This document shows positions 6,143-16,165 of a DNA stretch of 34,306 bases, piece after piece. How positions within the stretch are numbered: the first letter of the stretch is position 1; each line of letters opens with the position of its first letter. A model generated the notes under the pieces. That model was not told where the DNA came from. It searched no databases and saw only the letters and a program-made list of their open reading frames with translations. This DNA is from an uncultured Clostridium sp. (GTDB lineage: Bacteria > Bacillota > Clostridia > TANB77 > CAG-508): positions 1 to 34,306 of the forward strand of contig CANOPF010000010.1 in assembly GCA_947568535.1 (NCBI GenBank), in the 5' to 3' direction. A program made the translations under genes and the position numbers.

Positions 6143-9100
6143 CTACTTTTTCCATGATAGAAAGTCTGTTATTTCTTTTAGCATATGTTGTTCATTTTCC
6201 GTTTTTATTGCTAATGTCACCATTGGTTTGATACCTGCCGAAAATTTTATTTTTGTTCCATATTGTTTTACTAATTGGCTAATATCTAATGTAAACTTGT
6301 TTGCTTCAAATGTGAATACTATGGTTGTTTTTTTGCTGACTATTTTGCTAATCCCTTGCTCTTTTGCTAGATATTTGATTCTCGCTATGGCAATTAAATT
6401 TTCTAATTCAGTTGGCATATTACCAAATCGATCAATGATTTCGTCTATTCGATTTTGTATGTCTATTTCATTTTTACATAGAGCTATATTTTGATAGATT
6501 TCTATTTTTTGATTAGCGTCTGGTATATATTCATCTGGTATGTAACTGGTTACATTTAGATCAATTTGTAAGTCAACTTCTTCTTGTTTTTCTATTCCTT
6601 GCATCTCTTTTACTACCTCATCTAATAAATGACAATATGTATCATATCCTACTTGTTCTAGATGCCCTGATTGGATTTCGCCTAATAAACTTCCTGCTCC
6701 TCTAATTTCTAAATCTCTCATAGCAATTTTGAAGCCAGAACCGAATTCTGTGAATTCTTTGATGGCTTTTAGTCTTTTATCTGCTACTTCTGTTAATAGT
6801 TTATCTTTTTTATATGTTATATAGGCATAGGCTTGTTTATCTGCTCTTCCTACTCTTCCTCGAATTTGGTAGAGTTGGGCTAATCCCATTCTTTCTGCAT
6901 TTTCTACAATGATTGTATTGGCATTTGGTATGTCAATACCTGATTCTAGTATAGTTGTACATACTAATACATTGGTTTTTCCTTCTGTAAATTCTTTCAT
7001 GATTTCTTCTATTTTCGTTCCTGTCATTTGCCCATGTGCATAGACAACATTGGCTTCTGGTACTAATCTTGCTATATCTTCTGCTTTTTTCTGGATTCCT
7101 TCTACATGGTTAAATACATAAAATATTTGCCCATTTCTTTCTAGTTCTTTGGTAATGGCTTCTTTAATGACTTCCTCATCATATTCTAATACATATGTTT
7201 GAACAGGTCTTCGATTATGTGGTGGCTCATAAATAACGGACATATCTCGAATTCCTACAATTGACATATGCATGGTTCTTGGAATGGGTGTTGCTGTCAT
7301 GGTTAACACGTCTACATTGTTTCTTAATTGCTTGATTTTTTCTTTATCTTTTACACCAAATCGGTGCTCTTCATCAATAATTAATAGTCCTAAATCGCTA
7401 AATTCTACATCTTTACTTAGTATTCTATGTGTTCCTATAACAATATCTACTTCTCCCCATTTTAGTTTTTTGATGACTTCTTCTTGATATTTTTTACTTT
7501 TAAATCGATTGAGAATTTCTACATGAATAGGGAATTCTTTTACTCTTTCTTTAAATTCCTGGTATTGTTGTTCTGCCAATACAGTAGTTGGTGCTAAGTA
7601 GGCAACTTGTTTTTGATCCATGACTGCTTTAAAGGCTGCTCTTAGTGCTACTTCTGTTTTACCATATCCTACATCTCCACATAATAATCGATCCATTGGC
7701 TTTACCATTTCCATATCTTTTTTTATTTCTTCAATACAACGTAATTGATCTTCTGTTTCCTGATAAGGAAATTTTGCTTCAAATTCATTTTGCCAAGGTG
7801 TGTCTTTACTAAAACGAAAGCCTTGCGTCTTTTCTCTTTTTGCGTATAATTCAATTAATTCTTTTGCTACTTCTCGTAAATTGTTCTTTACTTTTGTTTT
7901 TGTTCTTTCCCAGTCTTTGGTCCCTAAACGATTGATTTTTGGTTGAATGGTCTCTCCTCCTATATATTTACGGATAGCATCCAGATCATTGGTTGGTATA
8001 TATAAAATGTCATCATTTTGATATTTTATTTTTATATAGTCTTTAATTGTACCATCTGCTTTAATGGTATTCACACCAATGTAAATACCAATTCCATATC
8101 GCCTATGAACAACATAATCTCCTATCTTGAGATCCCCAAAAACAACTTTTTCTCCTTCTTTAAAGTCTGTATGGATAACCTTTTTTCTTCTTTTTTCTCC
8201 TTCCATTAAATCATCAGCCACAATGACTAATTCATTACTATCATAGCATTCAAATCCTGCTGATAATCTTCCCAAGGTAATGGTTACCATTGTTTCACTT
8301 GCTTTTACAATAATGGTTTGATTTAATTTTTCTTCTATTTTATTCATGATTTCTTTTTCGTCTAATAAAGCTTGCCATTTTTTTGCCTTTTCTTTTGTTG
8401 AAACAAAAAGATAAATTTTTTTCTTTTCCTTGATTGATTTTTGTATGTCTTCTAATAAATTTTGCATTTCACTTTTATAATAATTGACTTCTCGATACGC
8501 AAATTTATATTTCTCTGTTGCTAATTTATTTTGTCTATCTTGTTTTTCTAGATAAATAATTGGTTTTTTTTCTAATTTGTCTTGTATTTCTTCATCTGTT
8601 AACAAATGTTTAATAGCTTCTGGTACCATTTTTTCTTTTTCTAGCAAAGCTTTAATTAAATTTTGATTATCTATGGTAATATTATTAGCCCTTTGTTTTA
8701 TTTTTCCGATTTCATCTAAAAATATACTATAATTAGTTGATAAATAATCTAGTATAACTTCTTGTTTTTCATAAAAACAATCAAAATATTTATCGATTTT
8801 ACTTACATAATTTCCACTTTTTATTTGTTCTATATCTTCTTGTACTATATTTTGCTGTTTTTCTTCTACTTTTCTTTTTTCTATTTTCTGACTAATACTT
8901 TCTATTGTATCTTCTAAAATATATTCATGTGCTGGATAAATGGTTGCTTTTTCTAAAGTATTCCATGATCGTTGTGTTGTTATATTAAAATTTCGAATGG
9001 AGTCAATCTCATTTCCCCAAAACTCAATTCTAACCCCTGTTATTTCATTTGTTGCTACATCTACAATTCCACCTCTGATACTAAATTGACCTCTTCCCTC

Positions 9101-9598
9101 AATTAAATCATATCTTGCATATCCTAATTTTAATAACTTTTGCTTAATCTCTTCTAAAGAATATTTTTCTCCTACATTAAGATTTAATTCATTTGCATAT
9201 AATACTTTTTTACTAGGTAATTTTTGCATTATGGCTTCTATTGTTGTCACAACGATTAAATTTTTTTTGGTTTTTATCTCATTTAATGCCTCAATTCTTT
9301 TATAGGGAAGATTTTTACTTTCTACAAGATAGTCATATGTTACCATTTCCTTTTTGGGAAATAATACCACTTTATCCGTAAAATAGTGAATATCTTTATA
9401 TAATTTTTTTGCTTGAATTTCATTATATGTTACTAAACAAATTGGTTTTTTTGCCCATTCATGTATTGCTGTTACTATTTGAATCATGCCTACGTCAGTT
9501 AAGCCCGATATAGCTATCGGACTTGTTTTTTTTTCGACTTGTTTCAGTAAATCAATAAATTTGGCTGATTTACCAAGCTCACCTAATATTGTATTCAT
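6143..9598 (-). CDS. mfd: Transcription-repair coupling factor Mfd
   Basis: The 1151-aa length is right for Mfd, the translocase that removes RNA polymerase stalled at DNA lesions and recruits UvrA. The N-terminal UvrB-like module is followed by the RNA-polymerase interaction region (VVHRRYGIGIYIGV, about residue 500). The RecG-like helicase has Walker A GDVGYGKTEVALRAAF (about 640), the DEEH box IIDEEHRFG (about 740) and motif III TMTATPIPRTMHMS. Further downstream are ESGIDIPNANT and QIRGRVGRADKQAYAY. The C-terminal TRCF domain ends in SWKK. ATG at 9598 has GGAGAG upstream. The gene is intact and contains no in-frame CGG. Confidence 0.97.
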   Translation of the reverse strand: MNTILGELGKSAKFIDLLKQVEKKTSPIAISGLTDVGMIQIVTAIHEWAKKPICLVTYNEIQAKKLYKDIHYFTDKVVLFPKKEMVTYDYLVESKNLPYKRIEALNEIKTKKNLIVVTTIEAIMQKLPSKKVLYANELNLNVGEKYSLEEIKQKLLKLGYARYDLIEGRGQFSIRGGIVDVATNEITGVRIEFWGNEIDSIRNFNITTQRSWNTLEKATIYPAHEYILEDTIESISQKIEKRKVEEKQQNIVQEDIEQIKSGNYVSKIDKYFDCFYEKQEVILDYLSTNYSIFLDEIGKIKQRANNITIDNQNLIKALLEKEKMVPEAIKHLLTDEEIQDKLEKKPIIYLEKQDRQNKLATEKYKFAYREVNYYKSEMQNLLEDIQKSIKEKKKIYLFVSTKEKAKKWQALLDEKEIMNKIEEKLNQTIIVKASETMVTITLGRLSAGFECYDSNELVIVADDLMEGEKRRKKVIHTDFKEGEKVVFGDLKIGDYVVHRRYGIGIYIGVNTIKADGTIKDYIKIKYQNDDILYIPTNDLDAIRKYIGGETIQPKINRLGTKDWERTKTKVKNNLREVAKELIELYAKREKTQGFRFSKDTPWQNEFEAKFPYQETEDQLRCIEEIKKDMEMVKPMDRLLCGDVGYGKTEVALRAAFKAVMDQKQVAYLAPTTVLAEQQYQEFKERVKEFPIHVEILNRFKSKKYQEEVIKKLKWGEVDIVIGTHRILSKDVEFSDLGLLIIDEEHRFGVKDKEKIKQLRNNVDVLTMTATPIPRTMHMSIVGIRDMSVIYEPPHNRRPVQTYVLEYDEEVIKEAITKELERNGQIFYVFNHVEGIQKKAEDIARLVPEANVVYAHGQMTGTKIEEIMKEFTEGKTNVLVCTTILESGIDIPNANTIIVENAERMGLAQLYQIRGRVGRADKQAYAYITYKKDKLLTEVADKRLKAIKEFTEFGSGFKIAMRDLEIRGAGSLLGEIQSGHLEQVGYDTYCHLLDEVVKEMQGIEKQEEVDLQIDLNVTSYIPDEYIPDANQKIEIYQNIALCKNEIDIQNRIDEIIDRFGNMPTELENLIAIARIKYLAKEQGISKIVSKKTTIVFTFEANKFTLDISQLVKQYGTKIKFSAGIKPMVTLAIKTENEQHMLKEITDFLSWKK

Positions 9599-9663
9599 TT
9601 TTCTCTCCTATTTTTACTGTTCGTACTAAACAATTAAATTATGGTTTATTATACTATACTTTC

Positions 9664-11613
9664 TTACCTCTTGACAACTAATTTATCGAATTTACCATGA
9701 ATATATTTTTTTAATTTGAGCATAAAGTCTTCTGGATCAATTTCTTTTTTGGCTACCATATCTAATCCCTTTTCCCAACTTGCTGTAAGTTTTGGATTTA
9801 ACATATCTGGCATAGAATGATACACAATATCATAAATTTTTTCTCCTTTTTCTGTAGGCGTTATCACCTGTGTTTTTGTATGAATTTCTATATATTTGAT
9901 TTTTTCTAGTTTTTTCATAATTTCTGCTCTTGTTGCACTCGTTCCAATTCCTGCTCCTTTAATTTGTTCTCTTAGTTCCTCTTCTTCAATTAATTTTCCT
10001 GCGTTTTCCATGGCCAATATGATCGATCCTGAATTGTACCTGCTTGGTGGAGATGTTTCGGCATCTTTTATTTCAAAATTCTTGGTTTCTATCTTTTGTC
10101 CCTTTTTTAACTTTTTTAATATTTCTAAATTATTTTCTTTATCTGTTTTTACTCCTTCTTTTTCATTTGTCTTTAATATAGCTAAAAATCCCTGTTTTTC
10201 ACATACTTTTGCACTACCATAAAAATTTTCTGTTCCTACCTTTACTGTTACTTGTATCTTACTATATTCAGCAGGTGGATAGAAAATAGCTAAAAATCTT
10301 TTCACAATTATCGTATAGATTTGCTTTTGTAACGCTGGCAGTTGATTATAATTTTCGTAACCTTGTCCTGTAGGTATGATTGCATAATGATCTGTAATTT
10401 TACTATCGTTAACATATTTAGTTTTTACTAAATTAGTACTATACTTTTCTTCTATCATTTTTTGAATATATCCTTGTACCTCTTCATTCTTAAATCCTTT
10501 TGCTATTCCATTCAAATTTTTGGTTATTTCTTTTGCGACTGCAGTGGATAATACTCTTGCATCTGTTCTTGGATAGGTCACTAATTTTTTTTCATATAAA
10601 TTTTGTATTATTTCTAATGTTTCATCTGGTTTAATTTTAAATTTTTTGGTACATTCATTTTGGATTTCTGCTAAATTGAATAAAAGTGGTGCATTCTCTT
10701 TTTGTTTTGATTTCTTTAATCCGACAATTGTTGCTTGCTTTCCTACTAAGCTCACTATAAAATCTTTGGCATCTTGTTCCTTTTTAAAACCAGATTCATG
10801 ATATAATTGATTGGATCCATACATTGATGAAGTTTCATTTACTTTCCATTCTGCTTTAAAGATACTACTTTCATCGCCAAATTCTCCCAAAACTTTATAA
10901 TATTTAGTTTTTACAAAATGTTTAATTTCTCGTTCTCTTTGGACAATCATTCCTAATACACATGTCATAACCCTTCCTACTGATATGGATACTCTTTCTT
11001 CATGAATACTTTTGGCTAATTGCCTTCCATAAATAATTGACAATAATCTAGAAAAATTAATACCAATTAAATAGTCCTCTTTGGCTCTTAAGTATGCACT
11101 ATCTGATAAACTATTATATTCTGATAAATCTTTTGCTTCGGCAATTCCTCTTGTTATTTCTTCCTCTGTTTGTGAATCAATCCAAACCCTTTTTATTTTT
11201 GCCTTTGGGTTTGGTTGTGCCATCATAAATACTAGTCTTTGTATATATTCTCCTTCACGTCCAGAATCTCCTGCATTATAAATTTCTTCAATATCTTCTC
11301 TTTGCATTAATTGTTTAATGATATTAAACTGATTTTCTACTGCTGGAATAATCTCATATTTCCATTCTAAGGGAATAAAGGGCAATGTTTCTAATCGCCA
11401 TAGTTTTAGTTTTTCATCATATTTTTCTGGGTAACTCATGGTTACTAAGTGTCCTACGCACCAGGTAATAATCCAATTTTCTGATTCTAGATACCCATTT
11501 TTTCGGTTTGTCGTGATTTTTAGTGCTTTTGCAAATTCCATAGCTACTGATGGTTTTTCTGTTATTAATAATTTTTTGCCCAATTTTTTTGGTTTCCTTT
11601 CTTTTTTATACAT
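9664..11613 (-). CDS. topB: Type IA DNA topoisomerase (TopB-like)
   Basis: This 649-aa type IA topoisomerase relaxes or decatenates DNA through a single-strand break with a 5'-phosphotyrosine. The Toprim domain starts at KLLITEKPSVAMEFAKAL (about 14-31) and contains AGDSGREGE (114-122), the D-x-G-REGE form seen in many TopB-like enzymes. The active-site block LVTYPRTDAR places the catalytic Tyr at residue 347. The GTSATRAEIM block lies further on. It ends near residue 649 without C-terminal zinc fingers. The reading frame overlaps the upstream HD gene by 8 nt. The ribosome-binding site before the ATG is poor; an in-frame TTG at codon 11, preceded by AAAGGAAA, is an alternative start. Confidence 0.88.
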   Translation of the reverse strand: MYKKERKPKKLGKKLLITEKPSVAMEFAKALKITTNRKNGYLESENWIITWCVGHLVTMSYPEKYDEKLKLWRLETLPFIPLEWKYEIIPAVENQFNIIKQLMQREDIEEIYNAGDSGREGEYIQRLVFMMAQPNPKAKIKRVWIDSQTEEEITRGIAEAKDLSEYNSLSDSAYLRAKEDYLIGINFSRLLSIIYGRQLAKSIHEERVSISVGRVMTCVLGMIVQREREIKHFVKTKYYKVLGEFGDESSIFKAEWKVNETSSMYGSNQLYHESGFKKEQDAKDFIVSLVGKQATIVGLKKSKQKENAPLLFNLAEIQNECTKKFKIKPDETLEIIQNLYEKKLVTYPRTDARVLSTAVAKEITKNLNGIAKGFKNEEVQGYIQKMIEEKYSTNLVKTKYVNDSKITDHYAIIPTGQGYENYNQLPALQKQIYTIIVKRFLAIFYPPAEYSKIQVTVKVGTENFYGSAKVCEKQGFLAILKTNEKEGVKTDKENNLEILKKLKKGQKIETKNFEIKDAETSPPSRYNSGSIILAMENAGKLIEEEELREQIKGAGIGTSATRAEIMKKLEKIKYIEIHTKTQVITPTEKGEKIYDIVYHSMPDMLNPKLTASWEKGLDMVAKKEIDPEDFMLKLKKYIHGKFDKLVVKR

Positions 11614-12367
11614 TATTTTTTAGATATTCATTGGCTATGTTTTTTACTTTTGCCATTTCTTCTTTGGTCTCGGGTATTTGATAAGAAAATCGATCAATCA
11701 TTTTGCTAATATAGTCTTTTTCTTTGACGATTTTAAGACTATAGGAAAAATGAAAATCAAAAACATAAGATGCATATCGTAGAATCTGATCGGTCTGACT
11801 TATTCTATTTTTGGTATTGGCTAAACGTCTTTGATAAAAGTCCTCTAACATCTTTTCTGATAATCTTCCTTGTTCTATCTGTTTTATCCTTTCTTTTTCT
11901 TGCCAATAAACATAATTGGCTTCATAGAGAAGATCCATTTTGTCTGCATCTTTTATGATTTTAGCAAACTGCTCTTTGTCTTTTGATAATCCTTTTGTCA
12001 ATGTATATTGATTATGCTCTTCAATGGCTGTATAAATGATATCATCATATTGACTTTCATTGATATATTTCCTAATATTATTATCTTTTTTTAATATCCT
12101 TACGCCTGCTTTTCCATGATCAAATTTTTCTCTTTCTTCTCTTGTCTTGATTTGGTATTGTTCAAATCTTCCTATATCATGAAGTAATCCAATTAGTTCA
12201 GCCAGTTTAATCTCTTCTTCTGTTAATGATAATGCTTTAGCTATTTTTTTACTATTTTCTGCTACACGATACATATGCTTTACTTTTATTTGAATTCTTG
12301 GTGATTCCCATTCTCTTTCTTGAAAATACTTTTTGCATTCTCTTTTTACCTTTTCCATATCAATCAC
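11606..12367 (-). CDS. HD-domain phosphohydrolase
   Basis: The 253-aa protein has an HD superfamily metal site: H31 (KVKHMYRVAENSKKIA), the HD doublet H63-D64 in LLHDIGRFEQYQ, and a later conserved EEHNQY and DADKMDLL pair. These are metal-dependent phosphohydrolases, often acting on nucleotides or cyclic dinucleotides; the substrate is unknown. Translation can begin at the GTG at 12367 or at the in-frame ATG three codons later; AAGGG lies upstream of both. It overlaps the topoisomerase gene by 8 nt and is divergent from leuS. Confidence 0.75.
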   Translation of the reverse strand: MIDMEKVKRECKKYFQEREWESPRIQIKVKHMYRVAENSKKIAKALSLTEEEIKLAELIGLLHDIGRFEQYQIKTREEREKFDHGKAGVRILKKDNNIRKYINESQYDDIIYTAIEEHNQYTLTKGLSKDKEQFAKIIKDADKMDLLYEANYVYWQEKERIKQIEQGRLSEKMLEDFYQRRLANTKNRISQTDQILRYASYVFDFHFSYSLKIVKEKDYISKMIDRFSYQIPETKEEMAKVKNIANEYLKNNV

Positions 12368-12479
12368 TTTTATCTCATTCCCTTCTTAGGTATAAATCTA
12401 GTAAGAAAAACACTACATTTGTCTACTTTTACTTTATTTGTATTGTATCATTTTTCTTTTATAAATTCAAATACTATTA

Positions 12480-12508
12480 TTGAAACCATAAAAAATTTGT
12501 TATATAAT
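12480..12508 (+). promoter_or_regulatory. Near-consensus sigma-A promoter for leuS
   Basis: The -35 is TTGAAA (12480-12485) and the -10 is TATAAT (12503-12508), with a 17-bp spacer. Transcription would start near 12515, leaving a leader of only about 33 nt. A T-box riboswitch, common before leuS in Bacillota, therefore does not fit here. Confidence 0.75.
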
Positions 12509-12547
12509 AGGAAACATGAAATGAGAAAATGAAAGGAGTTATACTGT

Positions 12548-14935
12548 ATGGAATATACATTTAATGAGATCGAAAAAAAATGGCAAGAATATTGGGATAC
12601 ACATCACACGTTTTATACAGATGTATGGGACTTTTCAAAGCCTAAATTTTATGCTTTAGATATGTTTCCTTATCCTTCTGGACAAGGTTTACACGTTGGA
12701 CATCCAGAGGGTTATACTGCAACAGACATCTTATCTAGAATGAAAAGAATGCAAGGATATAATGTTCTACATCCTATGGGTTGGGATGCCTTTGGGCTTC
12801 CAGCAGAACAATATGCTATTAAAACAGGAAATCATCCATCTGGTTTTACGGCTAATAATATTGCTACATTTAAAAAGCAGCTAAAAATGCTTGGACTTTC
12901 TTTTGATTGGGATAAAGAGATTTCTACTTGCGATCCTGATTATTATCAATGGACACAGTGGATTTTTAAACAACTGTATCAAGATGGACTAGCCAAACTA
13001 GTAGAAATGCCTGTTAATTGGTGTGAAGAATTAGGTTGTGTTTTATCCAATGATGAAGTAATTAATGGAAAAAGCGAAAGAGGAGGCTTTCCTGTTATCC
13101 GCAAAAATATGAAACAATGGGTTTTAGATATCCCTAAATATGCTGATCGTTTATTAGATGGTTTAGATGAAATCGATTGGCCAGAATCTACCAAAGAAAT
13201 TCAAAAAAATTGGATTGGTCGTAGTGAAGGAGCAGAAGTATCGTTCAAACTAGCTGATCGTCCTTTATCTTTTACCGTATTTACTACTAGGCCAGATACT
13301 TTATTTGGTGCAACTTATTGTGTATTAGCACCTGAATTAGACTTAGTTAATCAAATTACAACTCCTGAACAAAAACAACTTGTTGAAGAATATAAAAAAC
13401 TAGCAGCTAGTAAGTCTGATTTAGAAAGAACTGAATTAAATAAAGATAAAACTGGTGTATTTACAGGAAGTTATGCGATTAATCCAGTAAATGGTAAATC
13501 CATTCCTATTTGGATTTCTGATTATGTATTATCTACTTATGGTACTGGTTGTATTATGGCTGTTCCTGCTCATGATCAAAGAGATTATGAATTTGCTAGC
13601 AAGTTTGGTCTAGATATCCTTCCTGTTTTAGCAGGTGGTGACATAACCCAAGAGGCTTTTATCGGTGATGGTATACACATTAATTCTGATTTTCTTAATG
13701 GTTTAAATAAAGAAGAAGCTATTCAAAAAATGATAGCTTGGCTAATTGAACATAAAGTTGGTTCTAAAAAAGTAAATTATAAACTTCGCGAATGGATTTT
13801 TGCTAGACAACGATATTGGGGTGAACCAATTCCTATTGTCTATGTAGATGACGAAATGAGAACTTTACCAGACGAAGATTTGCCTCTTATTTTGCCTGAG
13901 TTAACTGATTATTCTCCTTCTAAAGAGGGAAATTCTCCACTAGATAAGGCTACTGATTGGATTCAGACGAATGTTCAAGGTAAACCTGCCAAACGTGAAA
14001 CAAGTACCATGCCAGGTGCTGCTGGTTCAAGTTGGTATTTCCTACGTTATATTGATCCAAAAAATAAAAATGAATTAGCCAATAAAAAATTACTAGAATA
14101 TTGGCTACCTGTTGATTTGTATGTTGGTGGTCCAGAACATGCTGTTGGTCACTTATTATATTCTAGATTTTGGAATCAGTATTTATATGAAAAAGGTATT
14201 GTTCCTGTTAAAGAGCCATTTGCTAAACTTCGTCATCAAGGTATGATTTTAGGCACTAATGGAGAAAAAATGAGCAAATCAAAGGGAAATGTCATTAATC
14301 CAGACGATATGGTAAAACAATATGGTGCTGATAGTTTAAGGATATATGAAATGTTTATGGGACCAATTGATGCTGCAAAACCATGGGATCCTAATGGAAT
14401 TGATGGTTCTAAAAAATTCTTAGATAGAGTTTGGCGATTATTTACCGAATCAAAAAAAATACAAGAAACTGAAAATCCAAATCTAGAAAGAATTTACCAC
14501 TATACCGTAAAGAAAGTTACTCATGATTATGAAAGTATGAATTTTAATACAGCCATTTCTCAAATGATGATTTTTATTAATCATGTATATAAAGAAAATA
14601 TTTTTCCTCTTCATTATGCAGAGGGGTTCTTAAAATTATTAAACCCTGTTGCTCCTCATATTACAGAAGAACTATGGAACCTTTTAGGGCATCCTTCTAC
14701 AATTACTTATGAAAACTGGCCTGAATATGATGAAACAAAAACATTAGCCAATGAAATAACTTTACCTATTCAATTTAATGGAAAGCTAAAAGCTACCATT
14801 CAAATTGTTCCTGATGAAGAAGAAACAAGCGTAAAACAAAAAGTCCATCAAGCTATTGATAGTAAATTAGATGATAAAAAAATTATAAAAGAAATTTATA
14901 TAAAGAATAAAATTTATAATATTGTTCTGTCATAA
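12548..14935 (+). CDS. leuS: Leucyl-tRNA synthetase
   Basis: The 795-aa class I synthetase charges tRNA-Leu in the cytoplasm. The HIGH motif appears as HVGH at 49-52 inside [15 protein letters not shown]. The KMSKS loop is exact at 574-578. The editing (CP1) domain is present, with [19 protein letters not shown] and [19 protein letters not shown]. The anticodon-binding and C-terminal parts complete the usual length. AAAGGAG lies 9 nt before the ATG. It is on the opposite strand from its upstream neighbour and is transcribed from its own promoter. No in-frame CGG is present. Confidence 0.97.
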   Translation: MEYTFNEIEKKWQEYWDTHHTFYTDVWDFSKPKFYALDMFPYPSGQGLHVGHPEGYTATDILSRMKRMQGYNVLHPMGWDAFGLPAEQYAIKTGNHPSGFTANNIATFKKQLKMLGLSFDWDKEISTCDPDYYQWTQWIFKQLYQDGLAKLVEMPVNWCEELGCVLSNDEVINGKSERGGFPVIRKNMKQWVLDIPKYADRLLDGLDEIDWPESTKEIQKNWIGRSEGAEVSFKLADRPLSFTVFTTRPDTLFGATYCVLAPELDLVNQITTPEQKQLVEEYKKLAASKSDLERTELNKDKTGVFTGSYAINPVNGKSIPIWISDYVLSTYGTGCIMAVPAHDQRDYEFASKFGLDILPVLAGGDITQEAFIGDGIHINSDFLNGLNKEEAIQKMIAWLIEHKVGSKKVNYKLREWIFARQRYWGEPIPIVYVDDEMRTLPDEDLPLILPELTDYSPSKEGNSPLDKATDWIQTNVQGKPAKRETSTMPGAAGSSWYFLRYIDPKNKNELANKKLLEYWLPVDLYVGGPEHAVGHLLYSRFWNQYLYEKGIVPVKEPFAKLRHQGMILGTNGEKMSKSKGNVINPDDMVKQYGADSLRIYEMFMGPIDAAKPWDPNGIDGSKKFLDRVWRLFTESKKIQETENPNLERIYHYTVKKVTHDYESMNFNTAISQMMIFINHVYKENIFPLHYAEGFLKLLNPVAPHITEELWNLLGHPSTITYENWPEYDETKTLANEITLPIQFNGKLKATIQIVPDEEETSVKQKVHQAIDSKLDDKKIIKEIYIKNKIYNIVLS

Positions 14936-14959
14936 AATTGTAAACAATATTTAATCTTT

Positions 14960-14988
14960 TTGAAATACACTACTTCCATTTTTATAGT
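14960..14988 (+). promoter_or_regulatory. Promoter upstream of the metallopeptidase-like gene
   Basis: TTGAAA (14960-14965) and TATAGT (14983-14988) are spaced by 17 bp, 35 nt before the ATG at 15024. This suggests the gene is transcribed independently of leuS. Confidence 0.6.
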
Positions 14989-15023
14989 ATAATATCGGTA
15001 GAATATACTAAGGAGAATAGTCT

Positions 15024-16140
15024 ATGAGTATAGAAACTGATTTAAAAAAAGATGGAATTGAAGTAATCGGAAAATTGGATACATTAAAAATTAATGCTAT
15101 CGCACGAAATATATCACAAAAAATTTGTGAAGTGTTTCCTAACTCTGGTCTTAACCAAAATGACTTATTTATTCGTTTATCACGATTAAATATGTATAAA
15201 GCAAAAATGCCTGAACGGACTAGCAGAAGCTAACTATTTTTATAAAAATACTTCTATTTATTTTCATGAACACATTGCTGATGAAGATTTAGAAGAATTT
15301 GCTGTTCATGAATGTATTCACTATATTCAAGAAGTAAAAGATAAACGAAATGAATTAATACGAATGGGACTTTGTGATTATACTGAATTTAAGGTATATG
15401 GATTAGGTTTAAATGAAGCTGCTGTTCAATTAATTTCTTCTAAAATTAATGGTATACCCAAAGAATATGTAAAATATTTCGGTATAAGTTTTGAAACGAC
15501 TAGCCCATCGTATTATCCTTTAGAATGTTGTTTAGTTAATCAATTAGCTTATCTTATTGGTGAAGATATTTTATTTGAAAGTACACTGAATAGTAATGAC
15601 CTCTTTAAAAAGGCATTTTCTGATTTGACCTCACCAAAAGTATTTATGGCTGTTCAAAATGCCATTGACGACATTCTTTATCATGAAGAAAATATTATTA
15701 AATTAAACAACAAGATTGCTCAAATTGATGATAGAAATAAAAAAGTCGATCATATGATTAAAAAGATTGATGAATACAAAAAAGAAATCACGTTAACCTT
15801 TATGAGGACACAAAATTTAATTATTTCTAGTTATTTTGACACCGCCTTTAATCGCATTGTTGATTTAGAAGGAATTGAAAAATATCGAAGAAAACTATAT
15901 TGTTTTAAAGATTTAATTGGCTGTACAGAAGGTTATACTTTCTTTAATGATTATTATGTTACTAAAATGGAAAAACTTGAACATAAATATACCCTATTAG
16001 AAAATGGTCAATTTGAGACTGCTCTTAAAATCATGACCAAAAAAGAAAGTGTTTTTATTCGTTTTTTGAAAACACTAAAAAAATTTGTTTTTGGCGGTAG
16101 TATATCAAAAGAAAATATCCTTAATTCAAATGACAGGTAA
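15024..16140 (+). CDS. Putative HExxH metallopeptidase-like protein, requires +1 frameshift at CGG
   Basis: Two overlapping frames form one 371-aa protein if the C of the in-frame CGG at 15216-15218 is skipped. Frame 1 otherwise stops four codons later (69 aa). The joined product reads ...KMPEGLAEANYFY and then contains HECIH (residues 95-99, nt 15307-15321) and NEAAVQ with Glu131, the spacing of a gluzincin-type zinc site. The second frame's first ATG (15364) lies after HECIH, so only the shifted product has the active-site motif. A charged, helical middle and a basic, hydrophobic C-terminus follow (LKKFVFGG). I do not recognise the family. AAGGAG precedes the ATG. If the shift does not occur, this is a pseudogene. 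Confidence 0.6.
15211..15222 (+). other. Candidate +1 frameshift site 1 (GAA CGG ACT)
   Basis: In-frame codon 65 is CGG (15216-15218). Dropping its C gives GAA GGA CTA, restoring the open frame and the sequence PEGLAEA. The preceding codon is GAA, not a classical slippery codon, so direct +1 binding of tRNA-Gly would be the likelier mechanism. Confidence 0.6.
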
Positions 16141-16165
16141 ATGTAAACTATTTACCTGTCATTTG
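16127..16165. terminator. Bidirectional terminator containing both stop codons
   Basis: CAAATGACAGGTAAAT (16127-16142) and ATTTACCTGTCATTTG (16150-16165) form a perfect 16-bp inverted repeat with a 7-nt loop. The TAA of the plus-strand gene (16138-16140) and the TAG of the minus-strand gltD-like gene (16150-16148) both lie in the arms. A T-rich stretch follows on the plus strand. It serves a convergent gene pair with almost no intergenic space. Confidence 0.8.

Noticed and set aside
9501..9524. Near-palindrome AAGCCCGATA / TATCGGACTT
   Set aside because: It lies inside the mfd coding sequence and encodes ordinary family residues, with no T-run; most likely chance.
9664..11613. Toprim motif D-S-G-REGE as a catalytic loss
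   Set aside because: A D-x-G-REGE form is common among TopB-like enzymes, so it is not evidence of inactivation.
12509..12547. T-box riboswitch before leuS
   Set aside because: The consensus promoter leaves a leader of about 33 nt, too short for a T-box, and no T-box motif or terminator is present.
15024..16140. Two separate genes of 69 and 258 codons
   Set aside because: The sequence between the 69-codon frame's stop and the second frame's first ATG is open in the second frame and encodes HECIH, so one gene with a +1 break is the simpler reading.
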